From the NCBI GenBank assembly GCA_963719415.1, contig OY970383.1, forward strand, positions 434,001 through 498,000: a stretch of DNA of 64,000 nucleotides, written 5' to 3'. Shown here in pieces: positions 10,857-20,136 of the stretch. Each line of letters opens with the position of its first letter. Positions within the stretch are counted from its first letter, which is position 1. The notes under the pieces are model-generated. The model had not been told where the DNA came from, made no database searches, and worked only from the letters and a program-made list of their open reading frames with translations. Position numbers and translations under genes: made by a program. The DNA comes from JAPLIS01 sp963719415. Its GTDB lineage: Bacteria; Babelota; Babeliae; Babelales; Vermiphilaceae.

Positions 10857-10932
10857 TGGAGCTGGCGGCCGGATTCGAACCCGCGACCTGCTGATTACAA
10901 ATCAGCTGCTCTACCAACTGAGCTACGCCAGC
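10857..10932 (-). tRNA. tRNA-Thr (UGU)
   Basis: A 76-base tRNA with acceptor GCTGGCG/CGCCAGC, anticodon stem CTGAT/ATCAG with loop TTTGTAA, T-arm GGGTTCGAATCC and an encoded CCA. The 203-base spacer before the next tRNA-Thr holds no gene I can support, although tuf occupies a comparable tRNA-linked position in E. coli and relatives. Confidence 0.95.
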
Positions 10933-10947
10933 ATACATTTCAAATAT

Positions 10948-11023
10948 TGGAGCGGGAAACGGGGCTCGAACCCGCAACCTACAGCTTGGAAGGCTGTCGC
11001 TCTACCAATTGAGCTATTCCCGC
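10948..11023 (-). tRNA. tRNA-Gly (UCC)
   Basis: A 76-base tRNA with acceptor GCGGGAA/TTCCCGC, anticodon stem ACAGC/GCTGT with loop CTTCCAA, T-arm GGGTTCGAGCCC and an encoded CCA. It is 15 bases upstream of the tRNA-Thr(UGU) gene on the same strand. Confidence 0.95.
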
Positions 11024-11107
11024 ATTTGCATTAATCGCGGTAGTTGCTTTAATTGCCACAGTTACCGTTATTTCTGCGATCACTTTAGTTCTCGCAGCTA
11101 CGTTAAC

Positions 11108-11192
<85 letters not shown>

Positions 11193-11696
11193 AGTAAAAC
11201 AAATACGTCCATAATGATAATGTTTTTTTTAAACTATTTCAACTTATATTTTGGCTTCTTTGCTTGCTTTTGCATTCCCCATCGCACATTCATTATATAT
11301 TTATACCTATAAGTTTAAAAAGTATCAAGTTTTTTTACACACAAACTCACAATTTTTTTAACATGCCCACGCTACACAGACTTTCTCTATACAAATTTTC
11401 TCTATACAAACTCTTTTTATACAAACTCTCTCAGGCCAAACTCGCGCGACATACAAACTCACAAAACATATGATTTCACGCCAAAATATATAGACTCACG
11501 AAATATCCAACATCGCCCTATACCCAACATTCGCCCTATACCTATCTTACTCCTAATTTTTAAAACTAATCTCAATTCCCCCTTCTTGCTATTCTAAAAA
11601 AAATAGTTATTCTATTTATATATACAATAATAACTTATACGCATAAAAATAACATATAGACACAAATAGCTTTAACAAATAACAGGAGATTTATCA
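11193..11696. other. Divergent spacer with short repeats
   Basis: A 504-base gene-free spacer between the tRNA-Tyr gene (minus) and the first MutS-like gene (plus). It should hold promoters for both, but no clear -35/-10 pair stands out. It is AT-rich and shows degenerate short repeats of the type CTCTATACAAA (around 11388-11430), CACAAACTCACAA, and GCCCTATACC (11513-11540). An AGGAG site at 11684-11688 belongs to the downstream gene. A 69-codon open frame here has no family features and I do not call it. Confidence 0.5.
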
Positions 11697-13673
11697 ATGT
11701 TCCAAAAGTCTACAACAATGCGATATCTTGCGCTACTTTCTCTCGCCTTTACTTCATTTTATGCCCCAGCCTATGATCAAAAATTCAACAAACAGACAGC
11801 GTACAGCAACCTACAATCGCTAGGCGAAAAACCAATAAAAGTTGCACCACCTCTATTTAAAATTGAAAAAGTAGCTGATATATTTCGATCTCTTAAAGAT
11901 AATGTTTTTTTTATTCCCCAGCTCGATCTACGTGAAAAACGTGAATTACTATTTCAAATTTTAGAAAACAATAATAACGAATCTAATACTATTTCAGATG
12001 CGATACGCATAAAAATGGAACTCGTTTACGGACTTGGTTCTCAACCCGATAAATATTGTGCTCGTTATATATCAAGCAACGCCGATACAGAAAATACATT
12101 AACAAGTCTGATTGAAACTGAAAGCGGTCACGCATCTTTAGCTCTCACCATAAGCCAACCACATTTCGATACTGATTTGATTACAAAAAGACAAAAAATT
12201 ACTGCTCACTTTATCGATAATCCTGAAACAACGGCACAAGCTACTAAATCGTTAAAAAGTTGCGCATACGGTGAAAACGGTCTTCTTTCTTACTATACTT
12301 CAGATCCATTTATTGACCCTAAATTATTGGAAATCCTCTATTGGAACCTGCCAGGATTCAAATATTTAAACAATTCTAGCTCTACATTACAAGCTGGTAT
12401 TGTCCTCAATGAATTCCAGAGTTGCCTCACACTATTATCTGCAGCAGCTATGAGTTATAATGGTGCTTATCTCCTCTATGAACCAACATCGCAATGGGCA
12501 CAATTACTCCGATTTTTCTATGGATCTAGCGCTAGTAAAATTGTTGGCTCATTTGCAGGAATATATGGTGTTGTTACAGGAACTGCCGTATTAAGCTTCG
12601 CTCAAATGCAAAAAAACATGGTTAATCTTTTACAAACACAACTTATTGACGTAGCTTCATATGTTAATGGCGCAAAAGAAGTTTATAAAATAATAAATGA
12701 ACAACCAGAACTTGCTCATAATTTTAGCAATCTTAAAGCTCTCGAAGCTCTGGTAATACCTTCAACAGAACATTCAGCTGAATTTAATGAGCTTATAGAA
12801 CTTTTAAGCACCAAGACATTCAAAGGCAAAGCTTCATTCTTTTCTGTTAAAGGCCGCGCGTTACGTGCACATAAATTAATGTGTGATGAATCAATTCGTC
12901 ATGAATTTGCTGATATAATACAAGCTGTTGGTGAGATGGATGTCCATGTAGCACTAGCTAAACAGATGTCAGCATCAGCTCATAAAGAAGCGAGATACTC
13001 ATTTGTTACCTTTGACGCCACAAGCACCAAGCCGTATATAAAAGCTACTGGTATCTGGAATCCGTTTGTGCCACAAGATAAAGCGGTTACTAACGATATC
13101 GATCTTGGCTTAACACAGCCTCGCAATATGGTGCTCAGCGGTCCTAATACAGGCGGTAAATCTACTTTCTCAAAATCGGTTCTCTTAAATGCTATCATGG
13201 CACAAACATTCGGAATCGTAGCTGCAAAAAGCATGACTATGACTCCGTTTGCAAACCTTGATTGCTACTTAAATATGACTGATGATACGGCAAGTGGCAT
13301 CTCTGGCCTTAAGGCTGAAATACTCAGAGCGAGAGAGCTTTTAGAGCGCATCAAAACAACTATCGGCTTTAGCCTTGTCCTTCTTGATGAAATTTTTATA
13401 GCTACCTCTCCTGATCAAGCTGCAAAATTAGCCTTAAATTTTATCACAGAAATAAACACATTCAAAAATGCTCTGTTCATAGATGCTGCACACTTTGAAG
13501 AATTGATACAGTTTGCCGAAAACTCTCCTGACTGTAGAAATTGCCACATGGGAGTCACTCTTGATGCAAAGGGCACCAAAGTATCGCGCTATACCTATAA
13601 ACTCGCTGAAGGTCGTTCTCATGTCAAAAACGCGGCACAGGTAGTCGAAGAAGCCTTTAGCTTTAAAATTTAA
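11697..13673 (+). CDS. MutS-family ATPase with N-terminal export signal (copy 1)
   Basis: A 658-residue protein whose C-terminal third is a clear MutS-type ATPase. It has Walker A GPNTGGKST (from residue 482), the DDTASGISGLKAE signature, Walker B LVLLDEIF (Asp564, Glu565) and the histidine-switch motif DAAHFEELI. The middle part has DTDLITKRQKITAHF, like the core of MutS relatives. There is no MutS mismatch-binding domain. The N-terminus (MRYLALLSLAFTSFYAPAYD) looks like a cleavable signal peptide, and there are hydrophobic stretches near residues 240-265 and 285-305. The start follows AGGAG by eight bases. A second copy lies downstream (14142), with matching ATPase and linker regions and a divergent N-terminal half. 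Family membership is sure; a DNA-repair role is not, because the signal implies export or membrane anchoring. Confidence 0.85.
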   Translation: MFQKSTTMRYLALLSLAFTSFYAPAYDQKFNKQTAYSNLQSLGEKPIKVAPPLFKIEKVADIFRSLKDNVFFIPQLDLREKRELLFQILENNNNESNTISDAIRIKMELVYGLGSQPDKYCARYISSNADTENTLTSLIETESGHASLALTISQPHFDTDLITKRQKITAHFIDNPETTAQATKSLKSCAYGENGLLSYYTSDPFIDPKLLEILYWNLPGFKYLNNSSSTLQAGIVLNEFQSCLTLLSAAAMSYNGAYLLYEPTSQWAQLLRFFYGSSASKIVGSFAGIYGVVTGTAVLSFAQMQKNMVNLLQTQLIDVASYVNGAKEVYKIINEQPELAHNFSNLKALEALVIPSTEHSAEFNELIELLSTKTFKGKASFFSVKGRALRAHKLMCDESIRHEFADIIQAVGEMDVHVALAKQMSASAHKEARYSFVTFDATSTKPYIKATGIWNPFVPQDKAVTNDIDLGLTQPRNMVLSGPNTGGKSTFSKSVLLNAIMAQTFGIVAAKSMTMTPFANLDCYLNMTDDTASGISGLKAEILRARELLERIKTTIGFSLVLLDEIFIATSPDQAAKLALNFITEINTFKNALFIDAAHFEELIQFAENSPDCRNCHMGVTLDAKGTKVSRYTYKLAEGRSHVKNAAQVVEEAFSFKI

Positions 13674-13722
13674 CGCTAAAAGCGATCAATAGACAATCAG
13701 TCGCTCATAAATCGCTCACAAA

Positions 13723-13765
13723 AAAGAGTCGCTCAAAATAGTTCTTCTATTTCGAGCGACTCTTT
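13723..13765 (+). terminator. Rho-independent terminator
   Basis: A perfect 12-bp stem (AAAGAGTCGCTC with GAGCGACTCTTT) around a 19-base loop, followed by a T/C-rich tract, 50 bases after the first MutS-like gene. GTCGCTC/TCGCTC also occurs twice just upstream (13700-13717). Confidence 0.75.
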
Positions 13766-14141
13766 CTCTCTTTTACGGGTATATCCATTTGTTCATATAA
13801 TTTATTCGTATATGACCCACTTGGGCCCTGTTTTCGCCCCTAGACCTCTTTCTATCTCATTCCTACGTTGCTTTTTCTCCCTACCCTCTACAAGCCCCCT
13901 CTGCTCTCTCTATCTTACTCCCTATCCCGCTCTTTAGCCCTACTTTTTTACCTACTTTAGCTTGACCCTAGCCTCAGGCACATCCTAAGCAATACAAATA
14001 GAATTATTTGCATCCTGACTAAAACATGCCATTTGCCAAAGGGAATAGGGCATGTTATGATTATTAGTAAATAAGCTCATTTAAACTTAAATATAAAGAA
14101 AAACCAGGCTAAATCTAAAAAATTACTTGGGGGAGAATACT
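13766..14141. other. Pyrimidine-rich spacer
   Basis: The spacer between the two MutS-like genes. On the plus strand bases 13830-13975 are strongly C/T-rich with very few purines, unlike the AT-rich spacers around it. No open frame or tRNA is visible. The last bases hold the strong site GGGGGAG at 14129-14135 for the next gene. Confidence 0.6.
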
Positions 14142-16322
14142 ATGAAAAAACAATTCAATAAAACAGTCAAAATATTCCTGATGGCCATAATTTTAATGCC
14201 ACGACCTACTTTTTCTTATCCGGAATCTTACCTAAGGCAAGTTGTCGCCGCCGGCTACCATTCGCTCGGCCTCAAACTTTCCTTGCCATCTACCAAAGCA
14301 CAAAAATCAAGCAAAAATACCGTTCAACAATACGTAGATACTCTTAAACAATTAGGACACAAAGATCCAGCCTTTGTTGCGCCCCAATGCGATGAGCATA
14401 CAAAATACGATCGTATTTTTTGGGCAGCGAACTTTCAGCCAGAAAACCTTTATGACAACACCATCTCTTTAACAACATTAGTAAAAATGGGTCTTGTTAA
14501 AGGATCAGGAGAAACAGGCAATGAAAAAGAAAGCTTAGTGTATCGCATTTCAACCGCACCTAGCCCGAGCACTGATGACAAGAGTGATCGTAAAAGTCTG
14601 TTTTTCACTGAAGCTGGCAAATACTTGATGATAAAAGAAATCAGCCAACCCCACGCTACCGCTACCGTTCCTTTGCAAAATCAAAAAATAATTAAAGAAT
14701 TCGCAACAAACAAAAAACTTAATGCCACCATAACAGAAATTTTACAAAAAATAGGCGGTAAAAATGAGATGAGTTTCTTAGCTTACTACGACCATAGCAC
14801 ATTGCTTGATCCGTATTTAACAGCGGATCTCTACTCGACAATCTACCCATTAAACATGCTCAACGATAATCCCCAGTATCTTACGGTAAAATCTATTTTT
14901 GATAGATGGCTCAAAGTACATGACATTGCATGGACGCTAGCGATAACCTATAGTTTAACCCAAGTATGCAAAAATTCTCTTTCAAAAAAATTAATCACCG
15001 GTCAAGAAGTAGCTCAAAACGAACATGCGGCTACAACTACATTCAATAATACTTTCTTATTAAACAACTTTACCAATGCTATAGTATCAACAAAAAATAT
15101 AATCACCCAGCAATATGAATTTGTAAAACTACTTTGGGGGAAAAAACTCAATGCACAGCATCCATTATTAGCATGGATACCAACACCACCGAAAGAACTT
15201 CTTGTTGTAGCAGGATTCGGTATATGTGCAGACCGCATAATTAAATCTCTCGCTTCTATAAAAAAACAAGAAGAAATTTTTATGTTTCTGCAATCAGAGC
15301 TCATGAACGTTGCTGATTATATCAAAGGTGCACAAGAACTTTATAAACAGATCTGCTTGCACCCTGAAATTGCACAGAACTTCACCAAGCTTAACGCTCT
15401 TGAAAATCTTGTAAATCCAATAAACGCACACTCAGCTGAATTCACAGAACTTATAGAACTATTAAGCACTGAAACATTTAAGGGGAAACCATCTCCTCTT
15501 TCAGTTACTGGCCGTATAACACGCGCACATTCGTTAATGATGAGTAGTGAAGTCCGATCAGAATTTACGGATATAGTTAATGCCATAGGGAAAATTGATG
15601 TATATCTTACCTTAGCTAATAAAATCAATGCATCAGCCAATCAAGAAGCTCGCTACTCGTTTGTTACCTTTGATACCACCAGCAAAACACCGTATATAAA
15701 AGCTACTGGCATATGGAATCCGTTTGTATCTGAAAATAAAGCCGTAACGAACTCGATAGAATTTGGGTTAACAAAACCACGCAATATCGTACTGAGCGGT
15801 CCTAATACAGGTGGTAAATCTACTATTGCAAAAGCAACCCTGTTAAATGCTATATTGGCACAAACGTTCGGTATAGCTGCAGCAGAGAGCATGATTATGA
15901 CCCCGTTTGCAAACCTTGATTGTTACTTAAACATGACGGATGATACTGCAGGAGGCGTATCTGGCCTTAAAGCAGAAGTCGACAGAGCTAAAGCAATAAT
16001 AGAGAAAATTAATGCGACAAAAGGTTTCAGCTTTATACTTCTTGATGAAATTTTTACGGCTACCTCTCCAGATCAAGCAGAAAAAATCGCCGTACAATTT
16101 ATTACTAAATTAAGCCAATACGAAAATACACTCTTTATGAACTGTGCCCACTTTGATGGCATTATGTCTTTCGCAGAACAGTCTCCTAACTGCAAGAATT
16201 ATCACATGGGAGCCGTTATCGATGCAAATGGCAAGGTGTCTCATTATACCTACAAGTTAAATGAAGGTCGCTCTCGTATTAAAAATGCGGCGCAAGTGGC
16301 GCAGGAAGCCTTTAGCTTCTAA
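14142..16322 (+). CDS. MutS-family ATPase with N-terminal export signal (copy 2)
   Basis: A 726-residue paralogue of the upstream gene. The start is ATG 14142, seven bases after GGGGGAG; a TTG five codons earlier lies inside that site. The N-terminus (MKKQFNKTVKIFLMAIILMPRPTFSYPESY) is a typical signal peptide. The ATPase has Walker A GPNTGGKST (from residue 553), DDTAGGVSGLKAE, Walker B FILLDEIF and NCAHFDGIM. The region just before it (KATGIWNPFV, FTELIELLSTETFKGK) is close to copy 1, while the N-terminal halves have diverged and this copy has about 68 more residues. Two hydrophobic stretches (about 262-280 and 350-372) could span a membrane. Conservation of all ATP-site motifs in both copies implies both are active. 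Confidence 0.85.
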   Translation: MKKQFNKTVKIFLMAIILMPRPTFSYPESYLRQVVAAGYHSLGLKLSLPSTKAQKSSKNTVQQYVDTLKQLGHKDPAFVAPQCDEHTKYDRIFWAANFQPENLYDNTISLTTLVKMGLVKGSGETGNEKESLVYRISTAPSPSTDDKSDRKSLFFTEAGKYLMIKEISQPHATATVPLQNQKIIKEFATNKKLNATITEILQKIGGKNEMSFLAYYDHSTLLDPYLTADLYSTIYPLNMLNDNPQYLTVKSIFDRWLKVHDIAWTLAITYSLTQVCKNSLSKKLITGQEVAQNEHAATTTFNNTFLLNNFTNAIVSTKNIITQQYEFVKLLWGKKLNAQHPLLAWIPTPPKELLVVAGFGICADRIIKSLASIKKQEEIFMFLQSELMNVADYIKGAQELYKQICLHPEIAQNFTKLNALENLVNPINAHSAEFTELIELLSTETFKGKPSPLSVTGRITRAHSLMMSSEVRSEFTDIVNAIGKIDVYLTLANKINASANQEARYSFVTFDTTSKTPYIKATGIWNPFVSENKAVTNSIEFGLTKPRNIVLSGPNTGGKSTIAKATLLNAILAQTFGIAAAESMIMTPFANLDCYLNMTDDTAGGVSGLKAEVDRAKAIIEKINATKGFSFILLDEIFTATSPDQAEKIAVQFITKLSQYENTLFMNCAHFDGIMSFAEQSPNCKNYHMGAVIDANGKVSHYTYKLNEGRSRIKNAAQVAQEAFSF

Positions 16323-16334
16323 TAGTAAACCAGT

Positions 16335-16386
16335 AGAAAGAAATGAGGAAAGCTCTATTTCGCAAGAGCTTTCCTCATTTCTTTCT
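16335..16386 (+). terminator. Rho-independent terminator
   Basis: A perfect 22-bp inverted repeat beginning AGAAAGAAATGAGG and ending CCTCATTTCTTTCT, with an 8-base loop, directly after the second MutS-like gene. The right arm ends in a T-rich run. Confidence 0.85.
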
Positions 16387-16484
16387 TGTTAAAATGGCAA
16401 ATATCCTGGAAAAATTCTAAGCAATTTGCTATAATTAATAGATGCTATTTTAATTCAAAATTAATATATTTAGGAAAAAAAATT

Positions 16485-17443
16485 ATGATATATACTCGCC
16501 ATAAAATAATACTTCTCATAGCCTGCATTATCTCATTACAAGCCTGTTATGGCACTCATGATAATAGAACAGGTTGGTTTGATTCTTTTTTGAATTTTTT
16601 TGGCACAACCTATAATGCGTGCATAAACAATAATCTTTTTATACAACAAAAAGGTAATTCTATTACTATATCCGATACAAAAAACATGAAAAACCCCAAA
16701 AATATTCAATTAACGGGAATCACCAAACGACTTTCTCCCACGCTAAAAATCGATTCAGTATCCCTTCCTTCTTTTGTACAAGTCATAATAGACAATAGCG
16801 TTAATTCTTCTATAGAAGGTGATGCCGCTATTTTTGATAGCGGTCTTGCATTTGTTGTAGAAAATGGAAAACTTGGACTGGTGCTGAAAAAAAATACCTG
16901 TCTTAAATTTAATGGAACCGGCGACAAACCTCTTTGTACCATCACCGTCAATCTTTCAAGCAATTCTCTCCATGTTGATGGAGTCACTCCTGTTATACTC
17001 AAACAAGCTCCTCTGCATACATTAACCGTAAATGGGGCGTCAAAAGTTCACACCGTACACAATAATTCACCAACAACAACAAACTCAACGATATCATCAA
17101 AAATACCATTACAAACACTCAACGTTTCAGGGAACTCAATTGTTGATATGTCTGATATAGAAACTACCAACTTGCAAACGACTATCTCTGGCGCCAACAA
17201 TGTCACTTTATCAGGAACTGCTGATACTCAAACAGTGGACATCGATGGCACATCAAAATATAATACTCAACATCTCAAATCAAAAAAGATTGCTATTGAT
17301 GCTTCCGGAGCTTGGTTAATGCTACAAATCTTTTAACTGGTTCTGCCTTAGGCTTTTCAACCGTGCAGAATTATGGTGCTGCTGTAGGTAAAATTCTTAC
17401 GCAAGGTATGAGTTCATACGTTTCGTTAAACGAGCAACAATAA
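16485..17443 (+). pseudogene. DUF2807 (GIN-domain) putative lipoprotein, frameshifted near the end
   Basis: A putative surface protein. The start is ATG 16485 with AGGA ten bases upstream. The N-terminus (MIYTRHKIILLIACIISLQAC) ends in a lipobox-like LQAC, so lipidation at that Cys is likely. The body is a beta-rich repeat pattern (VTPVILKQAPLHTLTVNGAS, QTLNVSGNSIVDMSD, TTISGANNVTLSGTADTQ) typical of DUF2807 head domains. The frame closes at 17336 after IDASGA. From about 17309 the +1 frame continues with NATNLLTGSALGFSTVQNYG to a stop at 17443, the expected family C-terminus. One missing base near 17305-17310 explains it. It may be a sequence error or a recent mutation that removes about 45 residues. 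Confidence 0.75.
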
Positions 17444-17532
17444 ATTAGAAAAATTATTGTTTAAAAAATTAGAAACTCTTGAGCTAAAAAAATTATAAAT
17501 AAACACGTTAATTTAATATTTATTTAAAAAGT

Positions 17533-17554
17533 CTAAGTCCCGGCGGGAGCTTAG
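17533..17554. terminator. Hairpin between convergent genes
   Basis: CTAAG-TCCC pairs with GGGA-(G)-CTTAG around a short GGC loop, between the DUF2807 gene (plus) and tsaE (minus). It could serve both strands. There is no long T run, so its strength is uncertain. Confidence 0.45.
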
Positions 17555-17606
17555 GTTACCCTATTTTTCAACATCTATTTACTTTATATTAGACAAGCGC
17601 CCTATA

Positions 17607-18062
17607 TTACCAAGTTATAAGTAACTTGCGTAACCGCATATCGGGAACATATTCTATAGTAATCGTACAAACTCGATCTTTCAATAATGGCACGATAACA
17701 TCGGGCCACTCGATCAGGGCGATACTATTAGGCTCATAGAGATACTCATTAAAACCAGACGATATAAAGTCATCGAGAGACGTTATGCGATAGAGATCAA
17801 AATGGTAAAAAGTTTTGCTATCTTTATTTTTATACACATTTACATACGTGTAGGTAGGACTTGAAACAGATTCGACAACCCCAAGGGCATGTACCAGCTC
17901 TGACACCAATGTTGTTTTACCTGCTCCCAATGGCCCTGAAAGCGTTATGATGGCTGCGTTTTGAGCAATACGAGCAATTTCTCTTGCTACTGTTTTTATC
18001 TGTTTGCGAGAATAGATTATCTCTTTTTGGTTGTGCATACTATTGTGCATACTATTGTGCAT
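17607..18062 (-). CDS. tsaE: tRNA threonylcarbamoyladenosine biosynthesis ATPase TsaE
   Basis: TsaE is the ATPase that drives TsaB-TsaD in making t6A37 on ANN-decoding tRNAs. The protein has Walker A GPLGAGKTTL, SSPTYTYVNVY, the typical YHFDLYRI and IALIEWPD. Length is at most 151 residues, normal for the family. The start is uncertain: a 12-base direct repeat (ACTATTGTGCAT on the plus strand) gives three in-frame ATGs in a row, coding MHNSMHNSMHNQ; the third (18038) would fit the family best. Its downstream neighbour on the same strand is only the DUF2807 gene, converging. Confidence 0.93.
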   Translation of the reverse strand: MHNSMHNSMHNQKEIIYSRKQIKTVAREIARIAQNAAIITLSGPLGAGKTTLVSELVHALGVVESVSSPTYTYVNVYKNKDSKTFYHFDLYRITSLDDFISSGFNEYLYEPNSIALIEWPDVIVPLLKDRVCTITIEYVPDMRLRKLLITW

Positions 18063-18100
18063 AATTATATTTTTATAAATAATTTTTTTGTAAATAATAG

Positions 18101-18733
18101 TTATAATTTTTTTAATATATTAAAAAGCTTCTGATCAGCACGTGATAATTTTTTATGCGAAAACCCGTTATCATGTATACTTTTTTTATCATATACGGGC
18201 AATCGGTCCTCTTTTTTAACACCAATATTTTGTGCTGCCAACTCCATATAACTATCAACTTCATGTTGCATATTACCGTGTAACCTGACAATATTTTTAT
18301 CTTTTAGCCCTGATTCAATTGACTGGTGATATTTTTTTTTCTGTGATTCATAATAAAACAAAAAACGCTTTACCAATATATAAAAACTTTCAGAATCAAG
18401 GGAACAGATCCCTAGTTCTGAAACCAGCCGCCTTAACTCAGAATCAGAAGATACAAGAAGAACTTCTTGTTGCTTATTCTCTGTTTTAAAATAGTTATAT
18501 ATATACTGATCAGCTGTTTGGCGGGAGCCAGAATAGACAGTAAGCACTCCAGCACTATTTTCTATTTGTGGCCAATCAAGCTGCCCGCCATCAAATACTA
18601 TAACGATTGCATGCTTTTTCTGATGACCATATTTGCTCAACTGCTTCACAAAAGCACTGCGATCTTTATCTTCAATTATATTTTTTTTTATAATTTGCTT
18701 AAGTAGATTGTATCCGTCAATCACGATAATCAT
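18101..18733 (-). CDS. NYN-domain (YacP/Rae1-like) ribonuclease
   Basis: A 210-residue protein whose first 120 residues match the YacP-type NYN/PIN fold. MIIVIDGYNLLKQI carries the first catalytic Asp, VIVFDGGQLDWPQ the second, and SGSRQTADQYIYNYF plus VLLVSSDSELRRLV the further acidic residues. YacP/Rae1 of Bacillus cleaves mRNA in the ribosome, so a role in RNA turnover is likely. The C-terminal 90 residues are basic and charged and not recognisable. It lies 38 bases upstream of tsaE on the same strand, probably in one transcript. Confidence 0.8.
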   Translation of the reverse strand: MIIVIDGYNLLKQIIKKNIIEDKDRSAFVKQLSKYGHQKKHAIVIVFDGGQLDWPQIENSAGVLTVYSGSRQTADQYIYNYFKTENKQQEVLLVSSDSELRRLVSELGICSLDSESFYILVKRFLFYYESQKKKYHQSIESGLKDKNIVRLHGNMQHEVDSYMELAAQNIGVKKEDRLPVYDKKSIHDNGFSHKKLSRADQKLFNILKKL

Positions 18734-18763
18734 GCTTAACCTAAATAAAATCTACTCAACATT

Positions 18764-18979
18764 TTATTTTCCAGCTTTTTTTGTCGGTTTAGCCGCTACC
18801 GGCTTACTTGTCGACTTGCTACTGCTACTGCCAGATCCTATACGAAATACCCCAGTTGAACACTCAGGACATTCCCCTTTTGTTGCTGGCTTGCCATTTT
18901 TCAAAAGAACATCTTTCGCGTTTTTTATAGCAACTTTTTTACGACATTTCACGCAATATGCTTCAAGTTTTTCTGACAT
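18764..18979 (-). CDS. Small zinc-ribbon protein, DUF5679-like
   Basis: A 71-residue protein with two cysteine pairs, CVKC (residues 9-12) and CPEC (37-40), around KNGKPATKGE, as in DUF5679 zinc ribbons. A Ser/Lys/Ala/Pro-rich tail follows (GSSSSKSTSKPVAAKP) and is probably disordered. AAGGG precedes the ATG at 18979. The function of this family is unknown to me; the ribbon suggests nucleic-acid or protein binding. It is 30 bases upstream of the NYN gene on the same strand. Confidence 0.75.
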   Translation of the reverse strand: MSEKLEAYCVKCRKKVAIKNAKDVLLKNGKPATKGECPECSTGVFRIGSGSSSSKSTSKPVAAKPTKKAGK

Positions 18980-19179
18980 AGAAATAACCCTTCTGGTAAA
19001 TAATAATAGTTAATAATATACACCTAGAATACATCATAAGAAAAAAATAGACCATATATTACCTTATTTTATAAATAAAAACGTGAATAATTGCAAACTT
19101 TAGCGATTAAAAGTAGTCTAAAAATAAGAAAAAATAAAATACACCATTAAATAATACCGTTAAATAATACGATTATATC

Positions 19180-20136
19180 ATGTCAAAACTTATTTCCATG
19201 CGGCAACGCATTAAAGCAATAGAAACTATAAAAAAAGTTACTCACACTATGCAGTTGATATCTATGTCAACGCATACAAAATTAAAAAAAAGACAAATTC
19301 ATCTTATTAAATACGTAGAATCAATCAAACAAGTCTATAGACAAGTACAAAATAAATACCCAAATAATACGCACTCAAACATTAATAATTCACAAACAAG
19401 ACAAACACCAACACAAGCAGCAGCACAATCACATTCACCGGCACAAGCCCGAATAGAAGAAAAAAATCTGCCAGAAAAAATTTTATTGATTGTGATAGGG
19501 TCTCAAAAAGGGCTCTGTGGCAACTTTAACAGCATGATCTTTAACAATATCAATAACGACCCCTATCTTGCTGCAAATCATGAAAAAATAACGTGTATAG
19601 CTGTCGGTCAAAAAGCGATTAATGAAATAAAAACAAAAACCACCTTAACGCCCCTATTAACATACGGTCAACTTACACATAATACAATTTCAACTATTAC
19701 GGGACAAATTATAGAATATATTAATAGTACCCTTCCTGCCTATACCAATATACTTGTCTGGAGTAATAGGCCAAAAACATTCTTTATACAAAAGCCTCAT
19801 GCTACTTTTTTACTCTCTCCTGAACTTACAACAGAAATAACACACACTCCAGAAACAAGCTCTACAGGGCAAGCCCTGGCTCTATCCAACGAAGACTATA
19901 TTACCGAATATCCTGCACACGAAATAATCGAACTTCTTAAAAAACAATTAGGAGCAGCTCAGCTTGAAATGCTTCTTTTTGAGTCTCTTCTTGCAGAACA
20001 GGCTGCTCGTTTTATATCTATGGATAGCGCGACTCGCAATGCAAAAAATATGCTTGACGATCTGACTCTTCAATTTAACAAAATCCGTCAAGCGAAAATA
20101 ACCAAAGAATTAACTGAACTGGTGGGAAGTTTTTAA
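19180..20136 (+). CDS. atpG: ATP synthase F1 gamma subunit, orphan
   Basis: The central shaft of F1 that couples rotation to catalysis. The N-terminal helix (SMRQRIKAIETIKKVTHTMQ, ISMSTHTKLKKRQ) and the C-terminal helix (AARFISMDSATRNAKNMLDD, KIRQAKITKELTELVGSF) are both clear, as is IGSQKGLCGNFN. Length is 318 residues, slightly long because of a polar Asn/Gln/Ser/Thr-rich insert at residues about 62-98. No other atp gene lies within the window, so the gene is separated from the usual atpHAGDC order. The start has no obvious Shine-Dalgarno. It stands alone between oppositely directed genes. Confidence 0.9.
   Translation: MSKLISMRQRIKAIETIKKVTHTMQLISMSTHTKLKKRQIHLIKYVESIKQVYRQVQNKYPNNTHSNINNSQTRQTPTQAAAQSHSPAQARIEEKNLPEKILLIVIGSQKGLCGNFNSMIFNNINNDPYLAANHEKITCIAVGQKAINEIKTKTTLTPLLTYGQLTHNTISTITGQIIEYINSTLPAYTNILVWSNRPKTFFIQKPHATFLLSPELTTEITHTPETSSTGQALALSNEDYITEYPAHEIIELLKKQLGAAQLEMLLFESLLAEQAARFISMDSATRNAKNMLDDLTLQFNKIRQAKITKELTELVGSF

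Noticed and set aside
11264..11473. A 69-codon frame before the first MutS-like gene
   Set aside because: The translated text is repetitive Leu/Tyr/Lys from AT-rich repeats, with no ribosome site.
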